DNA of 64,000 nucleotides from Micavibrio_C sp965231165 (lineage in GTDB: Bacteria > Pseudomonadota > Alphaproteobacteria > Micavibrionales > Micavibrionaceae): assembly GCA_965231165.1 (NCBI GenBank), contig OZ246421.1, positions 1,674,001-1,738,000 on the forward strand, written 5' to 3'. Positions 23,554 through 32,324 of the stretch are shown here, piece after piece. The position numbers and the translations under genes were made by a program. The notes beneath the pieces were generated by a model. The model did not search any database. It worked only from the letters and a program-made list of their open reading frames with translations, and was not told the origin of the DNA. Each line of letters opens with the position of its first letter. The stretch's first letter is position 1.

Positions 23554-25092
23554 TTAAGCCTTCCAGCGCAGCACCGGTTCCCTTGCGGCTTTGGTTTCGT
23601 CGAGACGGCGGCGAGGAGCGGAGAGCGGGAAGTTGTGGAATTTATCCGTGTCCCCGGCCTTCACATCCGATGCCACTGATTTCATCACCGTGATGAAACG
23701 GTCTAGAGATTCCTTGCTTTCGGTTTCGGTCGGTTCGATCAGCATCGCGCCTGATACTACCAGCGGGAAGAAGACCGTCATCGGGTGCATGCCATGTTCT
23801 ATCAGGGTTTTGGCGATGTCGAGCGTTGTCACTCCCGCATCCTTTTGCAGTTTGTCGGTCAACAGGCATTCATGCATGCAGGGGCCAGCGAACGGCACGT
23901 AGAAATCCTCTTTCAGTTGGCTGAGGATATAATTAGCGTTCAGCACAGCATCTTCCGACACTTGTTTGAGGCCATCGGCACCGTGCGAGAGGATGTAGGT
24001 CAGTGCGCGGATATGCATGCCGAACTGGCCTTGAAAACCTTTCAGGCGGCCCATGGAGGTGTCGCGTTCGCCCTCTTCTTCGAGGTGGAAGCTGCCGTCG
24101 GCGTTCTTGACCACGAGCGGCATCGGCAGATAGGGACGTAGTTTTTCATTAACGCAGATCGGGCCGGAGCCGGGGCCGCCGCCGCCATGCGGGGTGGAAA
24201 AGGTTTTATGCAGATTGATATGCATGACATCGACACCAAAATCGCCGGGGCGGATTTTACCGACCAGCGCGTTGAAGTTGGCGCCGTCGCAATAGAAATA
24301 ACCGCCCGCTTTGTGCAGCAGGTCAGCACATTCGATGATATCGCGCTCGAACAGGCCGCAGGTGTTGGGGTTCGTCACCATCATCCCGGCGACGTCTTTG
24401 CCGTCACCCCCATTAGCATAAAGGGCTTCTTTGAATGCCGCGACCGTTACACGCCCGCCTTCTTTGGTGGGGATGACGCGCAGCGTGTAATCGCACATCG
24501 CGGCGGTGGCGGGGTTGGTGCCGTGGGCGGAGTCAGGGACGAGGATCACTTTGCGGTGGCCCTGCCCGTTCATTTCATGGGCGCGGCGGATGGTCATGAG
24601 ACCTGCCAGTTCGCCGTGCGCGCCAGCCGCCGGGGTCAGGCAGACGCCGCGCAGGTTGGTGAGTTCGCCGAGAATATTCTGCAGTTCATACATCACGCGC
24701 AACGCGCCCTGTACGGTTGATTCCGGTTGCAGCGGGTGAATGCCGCCAAAACCCGGCAAGCGCGCGATTTTTTCATTCAGGCGCGGATTATGTTTCATCG
24801 TGCAGGAGCCCAAGGGGAAGAACCCGTGGTCAATGGAATAGTTTTTGGTTGAAAGGCGGACGAAGTGACGCACCACCTGCGGTTCGGAAACCTGCGGCAG
24901 ACCGACCTCAGCGCGCGCGGGCAGGCCGGTGCGCAACGCCAGTTTTTTCGGCGCGGGCAGATCGACGCCCGGGTGATCGCCGTGACCTTTCTCCCACAAC
25001 AGGTTTTCTTCGTAATTCAGGCCACGGGTTTGGTCCATGAGATTCATGCTGTTTTGTTCCTGTACCAATGCGATTTTCTTTTCGGCAACCAT
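23554..25092 (-). CDS. gcvPB: Glycine dehydrogenase (decarboxylating) subunit 2
   Basis: A 512-residue P-protein beta chain of the glycine cleavage system. The PLP-binding lysine lies in HINLHKTFSTPHGGGG (about residue 294); GCTMKHNPRLNEK-like and TPAAGAHGELAG motifs fit the family. Start ATG 25092 has TAGGTG upstream; a GTG at 25101 is an alternative. It ends the gcv operon. Unusually a small gene separates it from gcvPA. Confidence 0.95.
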   Translation of the reverse strand: MVAEKKIALVQEQNSMNLMDQTRGLNYEENLLWEKGHGDHPGVDLPAPKKLALRTGLPARAEVGLPQVSEPQVVRHFVRLSTKNYSIDHGFFPLGSCTMKHNPRLNEKIARLPGFGGIHPLQPESTVQGALRVMYELQNILGELTNLRGVCLTPAAGAHGELAGLMTIRRAHEMNGQGHRKVILVPDSAHGTNPATAAMCDYTLRVIPTKEGGRVTVAAFKEALYANGGDGKDVAGMMVTNPNTCGLFERDIIECADLLHKAGGYFYCDGANFNALVGKIRPGDFGVDVMHINLHKTFSTPHGGGGPGSGPICVNEKLRPYLPMPLVVKNADGSFHLEEEGERDTSMGRLKGFQGQFGMHIRALTYILSHGADGLKQVSEDAVLNANYILSQLKEDFYVPFAGPCMHECLLTDKLQKDAGVTTLDIAKTLIEHGMHPMTVFFPLVVSGAMLIEPTETESKESLDRFITVMKSVASDVKAGDTDKFHNFPLSAPRRRLDETKAAREPVLRWKA

Positions 25093-25101
25093 TTTAAACA
25101 C

Positions 25102-25365
25102 CTATAAATTAGTATTATCGATAACTTTTGGATCCCAACCTTTTGTGGTTGGAGGCGTTTTCTCAAGTTTATCGATACGCCCCGCAAGAAAATTCAGCAC
25201 ATCTTCATTACCGCCAGTGCTCAGAGCAAGATCATGCACTCTGCGTAAATATGTACAAAAATCCGTTCTATCTATAATTTTTTGATCTACTAAATAATGA
25301 ACCAGCAGCTGAAAGAGGAAAGAATCGGCCCCTACAATAGTTTTGAAAACTTTTTCATCAACCAT
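25102..25365 (-). CDS. Small unknown protein inserted between gcvPA and gcvPB
   Basis: An 87-residue soluble protein starting with ATG 25365 that overlaps the gcvPA stop codon (TAATG) and has GAGGTG upstream, so it is translationally coupled. It is helical at the N-terminus (LFQLLVHYLVDQKIIDRTDF) with a C-terminal half rich in charged residues. I recognise no domain. Its stop codon abuts the gcvPB start, so the three genes are packed together as one operon. Confidence 0.72.
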   Translation of the reverse strand: MVDEKVFKTIVGADSFLFQLLVHYLVDQKIIDRTDFCTYLRRVHDLALSTGGNEDVLNFLAGRIDKLEKTPPTTKGWDPKVIDNTNL

Positions 25366-26642
25366 TACAGCACCTCTTTCAATGCTTTAGTAAACGCGTC
25401 GATATGCTCATCAGTCGTCATTTCGGTGGCGGTGACGAGGAGTTTGTTATCCTCCAAGGCGAAACCGGCGATGATGCCTTGGGTGGCAAGTTTTTCGACG
25501 ACGGCCTTCGCGGGTTTGCCGAGATCGATGACGAATTCATTGAAGAAATTTTTGTTTTCGACCTTTACGCCCGGTACTTTCGCCAGTGCGTCAGCCAGTT
25601 GGATGGCGCGTTCGTGGTTGAGAACTGCCAGTTGTTTGAAACCGCCTTCGCCCAGCAGCGCCATGTGCACAGTGAAGGCGAGCGCCATCAGACCTTGATT
25701 GGTGCAGATGTTGGAGGTGGCTTTTTCGCGGCGGATATGCTGTTCGCGGGTGTTGAGCGTGAGGACGAAACCGCGTTTGCCATCGGCATCGAGCGTCATG
25801 CCGCACAAACGCCCCGGCATCTGGCGGAGGAATTTTTCTTTGGTGGCAAAGAAACCCAAGTGCGGGCCGCCGTAGCTCATCGCCACACCGACGGATTGCG
25901 CTTCGCCGCAGACGATGTCGGCCTCGACGGGTGCGGGCAGCAGGCCGAGGGAAACGATTTCGTTGACAACGACGACCAGCAGCGCGCCGGTTTCATCACA
26001 CATTTTGCGCCAATCAGCCAACCCATGCGGGGTGCCGTGGAAATCGGGGGTCTGGATAATGACGCAGGCGGTTTTATCATCCGGCTTGCCAGCGGCCAGA
26101 GAAGCGCCGTGCTGATTATTCACGTAAGTGGTAATCGTATCGCGGTAATGCGGGTGCAGCGCGTTGCCGAGAACGACTTTATCGCGTTTGGTGACGCGCA
26201 TCGCCATCAGGGCGGCTTCGGCGGCTGAAGTGGCGCCGTCATACATGGAGGCGTTGGCAATATCCTGCCCGGTCAGTTGCGCGATGAAGGTCTGGTATTC
26301 GAAGATCACCTGCAAGGTGCCTTGCGCGATTTCCGGCTGATAGGGGGTATAGGCGGTCAGGAATTCGGAGCGCTGGATAATATAATCGACCGTTGACGGG
26401 ATGTGGTGATTGTAGCAACCGGCACCAAGGAAGAACGGCCCGGCATTGGCGGCGTGGTTTTCATTGGCGTAGCCACCGAGCAGACGTTCGATTTCAAGTT
26501 CGCCCATGTGGTCCTTGATGTTCGCCTTGCCGTTGATGAAGGCGGCTTTCGGCACATCGCGGAAAAGTTCATCGACGGATTTCACACCGATAGCGGCGAG
26601 CATGTCCTCGCGGCTTTTCTGGGTTTGCGGCAGGTAACGCAT
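25365..26642 (-). CDS. gcvPA: Glycine dehydrogenase (decarboxylating) subunit 1
   Basis: A 425-residue P-protein alpha chain of the glycine cleavage system. It has MRYLPQTQKSREDMLAAIG at the start and NASMYDGATSAAEAALMAMR and QTPDFHGTPHGL in the core. GAGGAA precedes ATG 26642. With gcvPB it forms the heterodimeric P-protein that decarboxylates glycine. An inverted repeat separates it from gcvH. Confidence 0.96.
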   Translation of the reverse strand: MRYLPQTQKSREDMLAAIGVKSVDELFRDVPKAAFINGKANIKDHMGELEIERLLGGYANENHAANAGPFFLGAGCYNHHIPSTVDYIIQRSEFLTAYTPYQPEIAQGTLQVIFEYQTFIAQLTGQDIANASMYDGATSAAEAALMAMRVTKRDKVVLGNALHPHYRDTITTYVNNQHGASLAAGKPDDKTACVIIQTPDFHGTPHGLADWRKMCDETGALLVVVVNEIVSLGLLPAPVEADIVCGEAQSVGVAMSYGGPHLGFFATKEKFLRQMPGRLCGMTLDADGKRGFVLTLNTREQHIRREKATSNICTNQGLMALAFTVHMALLGEGGFKQLAVLNHERAIQLADALAKVPGVKVENKNFFNEFVIDLGKPAKAVVEKLATQGIIAGFALEDNKLLVTATEMTTDEHIDAFTKALKEVL

Positions 26643-26671
26643 GGTGCAGTTCCTCTATTGTTATCTGTATT

Positions 26672-26706
26672 CCCCTCACCCTAACCCTCTCCCAGAGGGA
26701 GAGGGG
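26672..26706. repeat. Palindromic dispersed repeat between gcvH and gcvPA
   Basis: CCCCTCACCCTAACCCTCTC, then CCAGAGGGAGAGGGG; complementary arms CCCTCTCCC/GGGAGAGGG. This motif type is known from intergenic regions of many proteobacteria. Here it lies inside the gcv operon and may form a hairpin in its mRNA. Confidence 0.7.
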
Positions 26707-26722
26707 ATAAGAGGCATTATAA

Positions 26723-27103
26723 TCAATCCAGCGACGCGGTGAATTTGTCGTAGGCGGCGCGATCCATTAAACCTTCAAGCTCGGCGGGGTCGGACAGTTT
26801 TATTTTGGCGATCCAGCCTTCTTCGAGTGATTTTTTAATCAGTTCGGGGTCGCCGGAGAGGTTGTCGTTGATGGCGACGACTTCGCCCGCCACAGGGGTA
26901 TAGACTTCGGCGGCGGTTTTGACGGATTCGACCACGGCGAAATGTTCGCCCTTGGTCAGTTTGCGTCCCAGTTCGGGCAGTTCGACGAAAACGAGATCGC
27001 CGAGCGCATCTTGCGCGTAAGCGGTGATACCCAGAACAGCCACGTTGCCATCCTCGATTTTCAGCCATTCATGTTCTTGCGTGTATTTCAGATTGTCAGA
27101 CAT
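26723..27103 (-). CDS. gcvH: Glycine cleavage system H protein
   Basis: A 126-residue lipoyl carrier of the glycine cleavage system. The lipoylated lysine is K62 in VESVKTAAEVYTP, and HEWLKIEDG with GITAYAQDALGDLVFVELP identifies the family. It starts 12 bases after gcvT on the same strand. Confidence 0.98.
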   Translation of the reverse strand: MSDNLKYTQEHEWLKIEDGNVAVLGITAYAQDALGDLVFVELPELGRKLTKGEHFAVVESVKTAAEVYTPVAGEVVAINDNLSGDPELIKKSLEEGWIAKIKLSDPAELEGLMDRAAYDKFTASLD

Positions 27104-27115
27104 GGTATTTTCTCC

Positions 27116-28204
27116 TTAAGCAGCTATTTTTTTGGATGATTTGGTCCGTGCCGGAATAAAGGGCAGCGGTGCAATTTCGGCAGCGATATTATTGCCGCGC
27201 ACGGTCACAAAAATTTTGGTACCCGGTGCGGTGTAAGCGGCCTCGACATAACCCATGCCGATGGAGCTTTTCAGGGTCGGCGAGTGGCCGCCGCTGGTGA
27301 GTGCGCCGATCATTTCGTTTTTATCATTGCGGATTTCGGCGCCTTCGCGGGCGATGCCCTTATCGGTCAGTTTTACGCCGACGCGTTTGCGGGTGAGGGT
27401 TTTACCGAGCACGTTGCCGGCACCGATAAAACTTTCATTGCCCTTGCCCATCACCCAGCCGAGATCGGCTTCGAGCGGGGTGGTTTCATCATTGATGTCG
27501 TGGCCGTAGAGCGGATAACCCATTTCAAGGCGCAGAGAATCGCGGGCGGCGAGGCCAATCGGCTTCACCAGCGGGTTATTGAGGAGCTTTGCCCACAGCT
27601 CCGGCGCTTTCATCACAGGGACGCTGATTTCAAAACCGTCTTCGCCGGTATAGCCGAGGCGGCTGACGAACAGGTCATCGACTTCGATCATGCGCATATA
27701 GCCGAGATCGCTCGCGTCAATTTTGAGAACCTCGCGCAGCGCCTGTTCGGCCTTCGGCCCTTGCAGCGCGATCAGTGCGCGGTCATCAAGGCGGGTGAGT
27801 TTGACATCAGCGGGCAGATGATCGGTGATCCACGCGATATCTTTTTCCTTGCAGCCCGCATTGATGACCGAGAAAAATTTCGTGTCGTGGATGCGGGTGA
27901 TGATGAGGTCATCGACGATGCCGCCCTTGTCATTCGTCAGCACAGTGTATTTGGCCACACTATGTCCGGCCTTGGCAAAATTGGACGGCGTGATTTTTTC
28001 AAGGAACGCGACAACGCCCGCCCCTTCGAGCCATATCTGGCCCATGTGCGACACATCAAACAGGCCTGCGCTCGCGCGTACCCATTCATGCTCTTTCAGT
28101 ACGCCTTCCTTATAATAAAGCGGCATATCATAGCCAGCGAACGGCCCGGTTTTGGCACCGGCGGCAATGTGGGAATCGAATAACGCGGTTTTGAGAATTG
28201 TCAT
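27116..28204 (-). CDS. gcvT: Aminomethyltransferase (glycine cleavage T protein)
   Basis: A 362-residue folate-dependent T protein. Clear family segments are KTALFDSHIAAGAKTGPFAG, LFDVSHMGQIWLEG and IGLAARDSLRLEMGYPLYGH. It transfers the methylene group from the aminomethyl-H protein to tetrahydrofolate. First gene of the gcvT-gcvH-gcvPA-small ORF-gcvPB operon. The ribosome site before ATG 28204 is weak. Confidence 0.97.
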   Translation of the reverse strand: MTILKTALFDSHIAAGAKTGPFAGYDMPLYYKEGVLKEHEWVRASAGLFDVSHMGQIWLEGAGVVAFLEKITPSNFAKAGHSVAKYTVLTNDKGGIVDDLIITRIHDTKFFSVINAGCKEKDIAWITDHLPADVKLTRLDDRALIALQGPKAEQALREVLKIDASDLGYMRMIEVDDLFVSRLGYTGEDGFEISVPVMKAPELWAKLLNNPLVKPIGLAARDSLRLEMGYPLYGHDINDETTPLEADLGWVMGKGNESFIGAGNVLGKTLTRKRVGVKLTDKGIAREGAEIRNDKNEMIGALTSGGHSPTLKSSIGMGYVEAAYTAPGTKIFVTVRGNNIAAEIAPLPFIPARTKSSKKIAA

Positions 28205-28271
28205 GGCCTGTATCCCTGTTTATTCAGGGATACTATAGACGGGCTGCTGTGGTTTTGGCAGCCCCCCGCCC

Positions 28272-28808
28272 CTATTTTTCCGCTTTTTTCGCCCGTTCTA
28301 TGCCTTCGACGATCATCTTTTTTGCGGTTTCGGCGTCGGCCCAGCCGTTGAGTTTGACCCATTTGCCGGGTTCGAGGTCTTTGTAGTGGCTGAAGAAATG
28401 TTCGATCTGGTCGCGCATGATCGGACGGATGTCGGTGTAGTTCTCGATATTGTCATGGTAGGGGTGCAGGGCTGCCGCCGGAACAGCGATAATCTTCTCA
28501 TCCACGCCCGCGTTGTCTTCCATCAGCAGTACGCCGACGGGGCGGCAACGCATCACGGCACCCGGCATCACGGGGGTGCGGCCAATGACAATCACATCGA
28601 CCGGGTCGCCATCGCCCGAGAGGGTATGCGGGATAAAGCCGTAATTGCCGGGGTAATACATGGGGGTGTGCAGGAAGCGGTCAACGAACATGATGCCGCT
28701 TTCCTTATCCAGTTCGTATTTCACCGGCACACCGCCCATCGGGTTTTCGATCAGGACGTTGACTTCGTCGGGCGGGTTACGGCCGATTGAGACTTTGGAT
28801 AAAAGCAT
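28272..28808 (-). CDS. ppa: Inorganic pyrophosphatase
   Basis: A 178-residue family I soluble pyrophosphatase. The metal-binding signature DGDPVDV (D66, D68, D71) and the substrate residues in YPGNYGFIP and KYELDKESG are present. It hydrolyses pyrophosphate made in biosynthesis. It precedes gcvT on the same strand by 67 bases and may have its own promoter. Confidence 0.98.
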   Translation of the reverse strand: MLLSKVSIGRNPPDEVNVLIENPMGGVPVKYELDKESGIMFVDRFLHTPMYYPGNYGFIPHTLSGDGDPVDVIVIGRTPVMPGAVMRCRPVGVLLMEDNAGVDEKIIAVPAAALHPYHDNIENYTDIRPIMRDQIEHFFSHYKDLEPGKWVKLNGWADAETAKKMIVEGIERAKKAEK

Positions 28809-28905
28809 GGGAGACTCCGGCTACTTGCGCGTTTCATTGCGGCGCAGCATAGCGCGGCCAGTCTAAAAATTCAATATTTTCGCGGAGAAAGTATGGCGTT
28901 TAAAA

Positions 28906-28981
28906 TGGCAGGGGCAGAAGGATTCGAACCCTCGACCTACGGTTTTGGAGACCGGCGCTCTACCAGCTGAGCTATACCCCT
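28906..28981 (-). tRNA. tRNA-Trp (anticodon CCA)
   Basis: A 76-base cloverleaf: acceptor AGGGGTA pairs with TGCCCCT, D arm GCTC/GAGC, anticodon loop CTCCAAA with CCA, T arm GAGGGTTCGAATCCTTC, and an encoded CCA end. No terminator was found downstream; the gene is single. Confidence 0.97.
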
Positions 28982-29042
28982 AGAAGCCGCCCCTTTTTAA
29001 CCACAGACGACGGCGGATTTCCAGTGAAATTGTCAAAGCCAT

Positions 29043-29070
29043 AAAAAAGCCCCTGATTACAGGGGCTTTT
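29043..29070 (-). terminator. Terminator after spoVR
   Basis: AAAAGCCCCT, loop GATTAC, AGGGGCTTTT; it follows the spoVR stop on the minus strand. Confidence 0.85.
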
Positions 29071-29072
29071 GA

Positions 29073-30737
29073 TTAATTGTACGTCATCTTCTGGCCTAGT
29101 TTCGGCGCATCCTTCAGGAAGGATTCCGGCATGGCCAGACTGTTATGAATGATGCCGTCATTGTCGACGCTGTGCAGGAACACCGGATGACCCCATAGGT
29201 AATGCAGGTGCTTGAGCGTGTCCTTGGCATATTTGTCGTCAACCGGGACGCCGTTACGGATCGTGTGCTGCAATGTCAGCGAACGGTCGCCACGATAGTT
29301 GTACTTTGCCACTTCGATTTGCAATTCGCGATCTGCCAGGCGGTACTGGGACGCCAGGTCTTCGCGTACCTGTTTGTAACCATCTTCATCATGGATCGCC
29401 GTCACTTGTACAAAGTCGGCTTTCGCGTCATTGCGGAAGGAGAACAGTTTGAAGTCGCGGATCACCTTGGGCGACAGGTACTGCATCACAAAGCTTTCAT
29501 CCTTGTGATTTTCCATCGCGTTCTTCAGCGTGGGCAGCCAGTCTTTACCGGCAATGTCCGGGAACCATTTGCGATCTTCATCGGTCGGGTTCTCACACAT
29601 GCGGCGAATATCGCGGAATATCGCGAAACCCAGCGCATAAGGATTGATGCTGCCGTCCGAATGTTGATCATCGAAGTCACGCTGTTTCAACACGCCGGAA
29701 TGTGAATGGAGAAATTCCAGCATCATGCCATCATTAATCAGACCCAGTTCGTGCATATCGGTCATCAGCGTGTAGTGCCAGAAGCTGGCCCAGCCTTCGT
29801 TCATGAGCTGGGTCTGTTTCTGCGGATAGAAATATTGCTCTTTCTCGGCAAACTGCGTCAGCAGGTTGCGCTGCCATGGCTCCAGATGCGGCGCATCGCT
29901 GGCGATGAAACGCAGCAGGTTTTCTTCGAGATCGGCAGGCATATCATACGCCGATTTCGCGAATTCCTTGGCTGGCGAGGCGCCCACGCGATCAAGAACC
30001 GCGTCATAATTCTGGCGGCGCATTTCTTCAATCCGTGCGCGGCGCTCCTGCTCTTCTTCCACGGTGCGCGGCTGCGGCTTACTATAACGATTGACGCCAT
30101 AAGACCCCAAGGCATGTGCGGCATCGATCAGACGCGTTACTTCACGTATACCAAAGCGCTCTTCGTAACGATGAATATCGTCACGCAGACGCTGCATCAT
30201 CGGCAGGATCGCTTCCGCATCCGTAAACTGGCGGAAAAGATGGTTTTTCTTGAAGAAGTTATTATGACCGAAAGCGGCGTGCGCAATCACCAACATCTGC
30301 ATCAACGGCGAGTTCTGCGCCATGCAATAGCAGATAGACGGGCTGGAATTGATGACGATTTCATAGGCCAGACCCATCTGGCCTGCTTTATAAGCATCTT
30401 TTTGCGACAGCACGTCCTGTCCGATCGACCAGTGATCGTAACTAACAGGCAGACCCACCGTGGAATACAGATCAAGCATTTGCTCGTAGTCGATAACGGC
30501 TATCTCTGTCTGATAGGTGTCCAGACCGTATTTACTTTTGGCAACTATGCCAATCGTACGCTCAGCCAGTTGAAGCCAGTTTTGAGGCACGGGTGCCTCT
30601 TCCAAGCCGGGTTTGCGGTTAACCGGATGGTCCCAGTCTTTAGCATTTTTGAAAATATCGCGGCCTTCCTCATAATGGCTGAGGAGTTCATCGATCTCTT
30701 TCTTGTAGTCCTTGATTCCCTGGGTCATTTTTTTCAC
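29073..30737 (-). CDS. SpoVR-family protein
   Basis: A 554-residue SpoVR-like protein. The family fingerprints are INSSPSICYCMAQNSPLMQM, HAAFGHNNFFKKNHLF, and a C-terminal TLQHTIRNGVPVDDKY. It is the third gene of the prkA-yeaH-spoVR set, found together in many proteobacteria and linked to stress and stationary phase. The biochemical role is not established. It lies 21 bases after the YeaH gene and ends at a terminator. Confidence 0.95.
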   Translation of the reverse strand: MKKMTQGIKDYKKEIDELLSHYEEGRDIFKNAKDWDHPVNRKPGLEEAPVPQNWLQLAERTIGIVAKSKYGLDTYQTEIAVIDYEQMLDLYSTVGLPVSYDHWSIGQDVLSQKDAYKAGQMGLAYEIVINSSPSICYCMAQNSPLMQMLVIAHAAFGHNNFFKKNHLFRQFTDAEAILPMMQRLRDDIHRYEERFGIREVTRLIDAAHALGSYGVNRYSKPQPRTVEEEQERRARIEEMRRQNYDAVLDRVGASPAKEFAKSAYDMPADLEENLLRFIASDAPHLEPWQRNLLTQFAEKEQYFYPQKQTQLMNEGWASFWHYTLMTDMHELGLINDGMMLEFLHSHSGVLKQRDFDDQHSDGSINPYALGFAIFRDIRRMCENPTDEDRKWFPDIAGKDWLPTLKNAMENHKDESFVMQYLSPKVIRDFKLFSFRNDAKADFVQVTAIHDEDGYKQVREDLASQYRLADRELQIEVAKYNYRGDRSLTLQHTIRNGVPVDDKYAKDTLKHLHYLWGHPVFLHSVDNDGIIHNSLAMPESFLKDAPKLGQKMTYN

Positions 30738-30758
30738 TCTTATATTAACAAGGTCCTG

Positions 30759-32195
30759 TTAGATTTCCGGGCCATCAAAAGCAGACGGGCGCGCTACGCC
30801 AACAGATTCCCCAACGCCGCGTTTTTTGAAGAATTCGCGGAAAACCGGATAGATGTCCGGGCGGCTCTTGATCTGCGCCATGGCGAATTTATCCGGGTAG
30901 CGCTTGGCAATACCTTCATAAGATTCCCACAATTCCTGATGTTCCCGGGGGGTAATCTCTGTATAGAACCAATATTGAAGCTTCGGCATTATCTCCTGGA
31001 TCAGCTCCACGCATTTGGGGCTATCATCGCGCCAGTTATCGCCGTCCGACGCCTGTGCGCAGTAGATGTTCCATAGGTCGGCGGGATAGCGCTCTTCCTG
31101 GATCTGCTGCGTCAACTCAATCGCGCTGGATACAATCGTGCCACCCGTTTCCCTGCCATAGAAAAACTCTTCTTCATCGACCTCTTTTGCCGCCGTATGG
31201 TGGCGAATGAAGACGACATCGACTTTCTCGTAATTCTGTTTCAGGAACAGGTGCAAGAGGATATAGAAAATTTTGGCCTGATCTTTGGTTTCCTGGGTCA
31301 TCGAGCCGGAAACATCCATAACGCAGAACATGACGGCCTTGGCGGATGGAATTGGGTCCGGTTCATTATGGCGGAAACGCAGGTCATTCGCCTCGACCCA
31401 GCTTGGTATCAGCGAGATCGCCTGTTTCAGCTGATCAACTTCCTCTTCGAAAATAGATAATGCTTTTTCCTCATCCGCGGACAGATGGCGACGGGTACGC
31501 ACCTTCATGGCGTCCAGTTTTTCTTCCAGCGCGATGATTTCAAATTTGCGCGGCAGCCATTCTTCCTTGGAAGCGGGCGCGACAAAGCCCTGATCATGGG
31601 GCTTGAGAATGGCAACCTGCTTATTCAGCAGTTCAAGAATCATGTCCGTCGCTTCGCCCGTCATGCCCATGATACGACCCATGCGCTTTTTACGTGAAGC
31701 TTTCAGATCGAGATTACTGTATGCCCCTTGCGAAACAAAACCGGCGCGGCGCATTTTTGTCTGCGTAGCATCAGCATCTGTGCGTTTGGTCATGTTCGGC
31801 AATGCAAGGTCAGCAAAGAAATATTCCATGAATTCTTCGCTGCTCAGGTGGAACGTGAAATCATCCTCACCCTCACCACTATTACCGGCCTTGCCAGGGC
31901 CGCCGCGGCCACCGCCACCGGGTGGTTTGGGGATCGTATCGCCGGGGCGGTATTCTTTATTACCAGTAAGAACGCGCTGCTGCACACCGCCCTGACCAGG
32001 AACAAACCGGGGGCGGCTTAAATCTTCACGGGGCACAGAAACATCAACGCCATCCTTGCCAATATCTGTGATATTGCCATTGGAAATAGCCTTATCGATG
32101 GCCTTTTTGATGTTGCCTCGCTGGCGCTCCAGAAAACGCTGGCGGCTGCGTGTCGAAGCACCAGTCTGATCGCGGCGGTCTACGACGATTGCCAT
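30759..32195 (-). CDS. YeaH-family protein with von Willebrand A domain (DUF444)
   Basis: A 478-residue YeaH-type protein. Residues 1-100 contain a long basic helix and Gly-rich linker (PPGGGGRGGPGKAG); the C-terminal half carries a von Willebrand A domain with the MIDAS motif MDVSGSM. Family partner of SpoVR and PrkA. It starts 129 bases downstream of prkA; the gap holds an inverted repeat (CCCGGCAT/ATGCCGGG at 32283-32312) that may shape the mRNA. Confidence 0.94.
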   Translation of the reverse strand: MAIVVDRRDQTGASTRSRQRFLERQRGNIKKAIDKAISNGNITDIGKDGVDVSVPREDLSRPRFVPGQGGVQQRVLTGNKEYRPGDTIPKPPGGGGRGGPGKAGNSGEGEDDFTFHLSSEEFMEYFFADLALPNMTKRTDADATQTKMRRAGFVSQGAYSNLDLKASRKKRMGRIMGMTGEATDMILELLNKQVAILKPHDQGFVAPASKEEWLPRKFEIIALEEKLDAMKVRTRRHLSADEEKALSIFEEEVDQLKQAISLIPSWVEANDLRFRHNEPDPIPSAKAVMFCVMDVSGSMTQETKDQAKIFYILLHLFLKQNYEKVDVVFIRHHTAAKEVDEEEFFYGRETGGTIVSSAIELTQQIQEERYPADLWNIYCAQASDGDNWRDDSPKCVELIQEIMPKLQYWFYTEITPREHQELWESYEGIAKRYPDKFAMAQIKSRPDIYPVFREFFKKRGVGESVGVARPSAFDGPEI

Positions 32196-32324
32196 GAAGA
32201 TCGCTCCCTTATGTTCAGTATTTTCTTTTTATTACGCTTGCAGGATTTCATTTCTTTTCCGTTCCCGCACCGGGAACATCAACCCGGCATGAACAAGAGG
32301 TCCAATGCCGGGCTGATGCCTGTA

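Noticed and set aside
29706..31076. A 456-codon plus-strand ORF opposite spoVR and yeaH.
   Set aside because: It overlaps two well-recognised genes completely, with no family motif or start signal.
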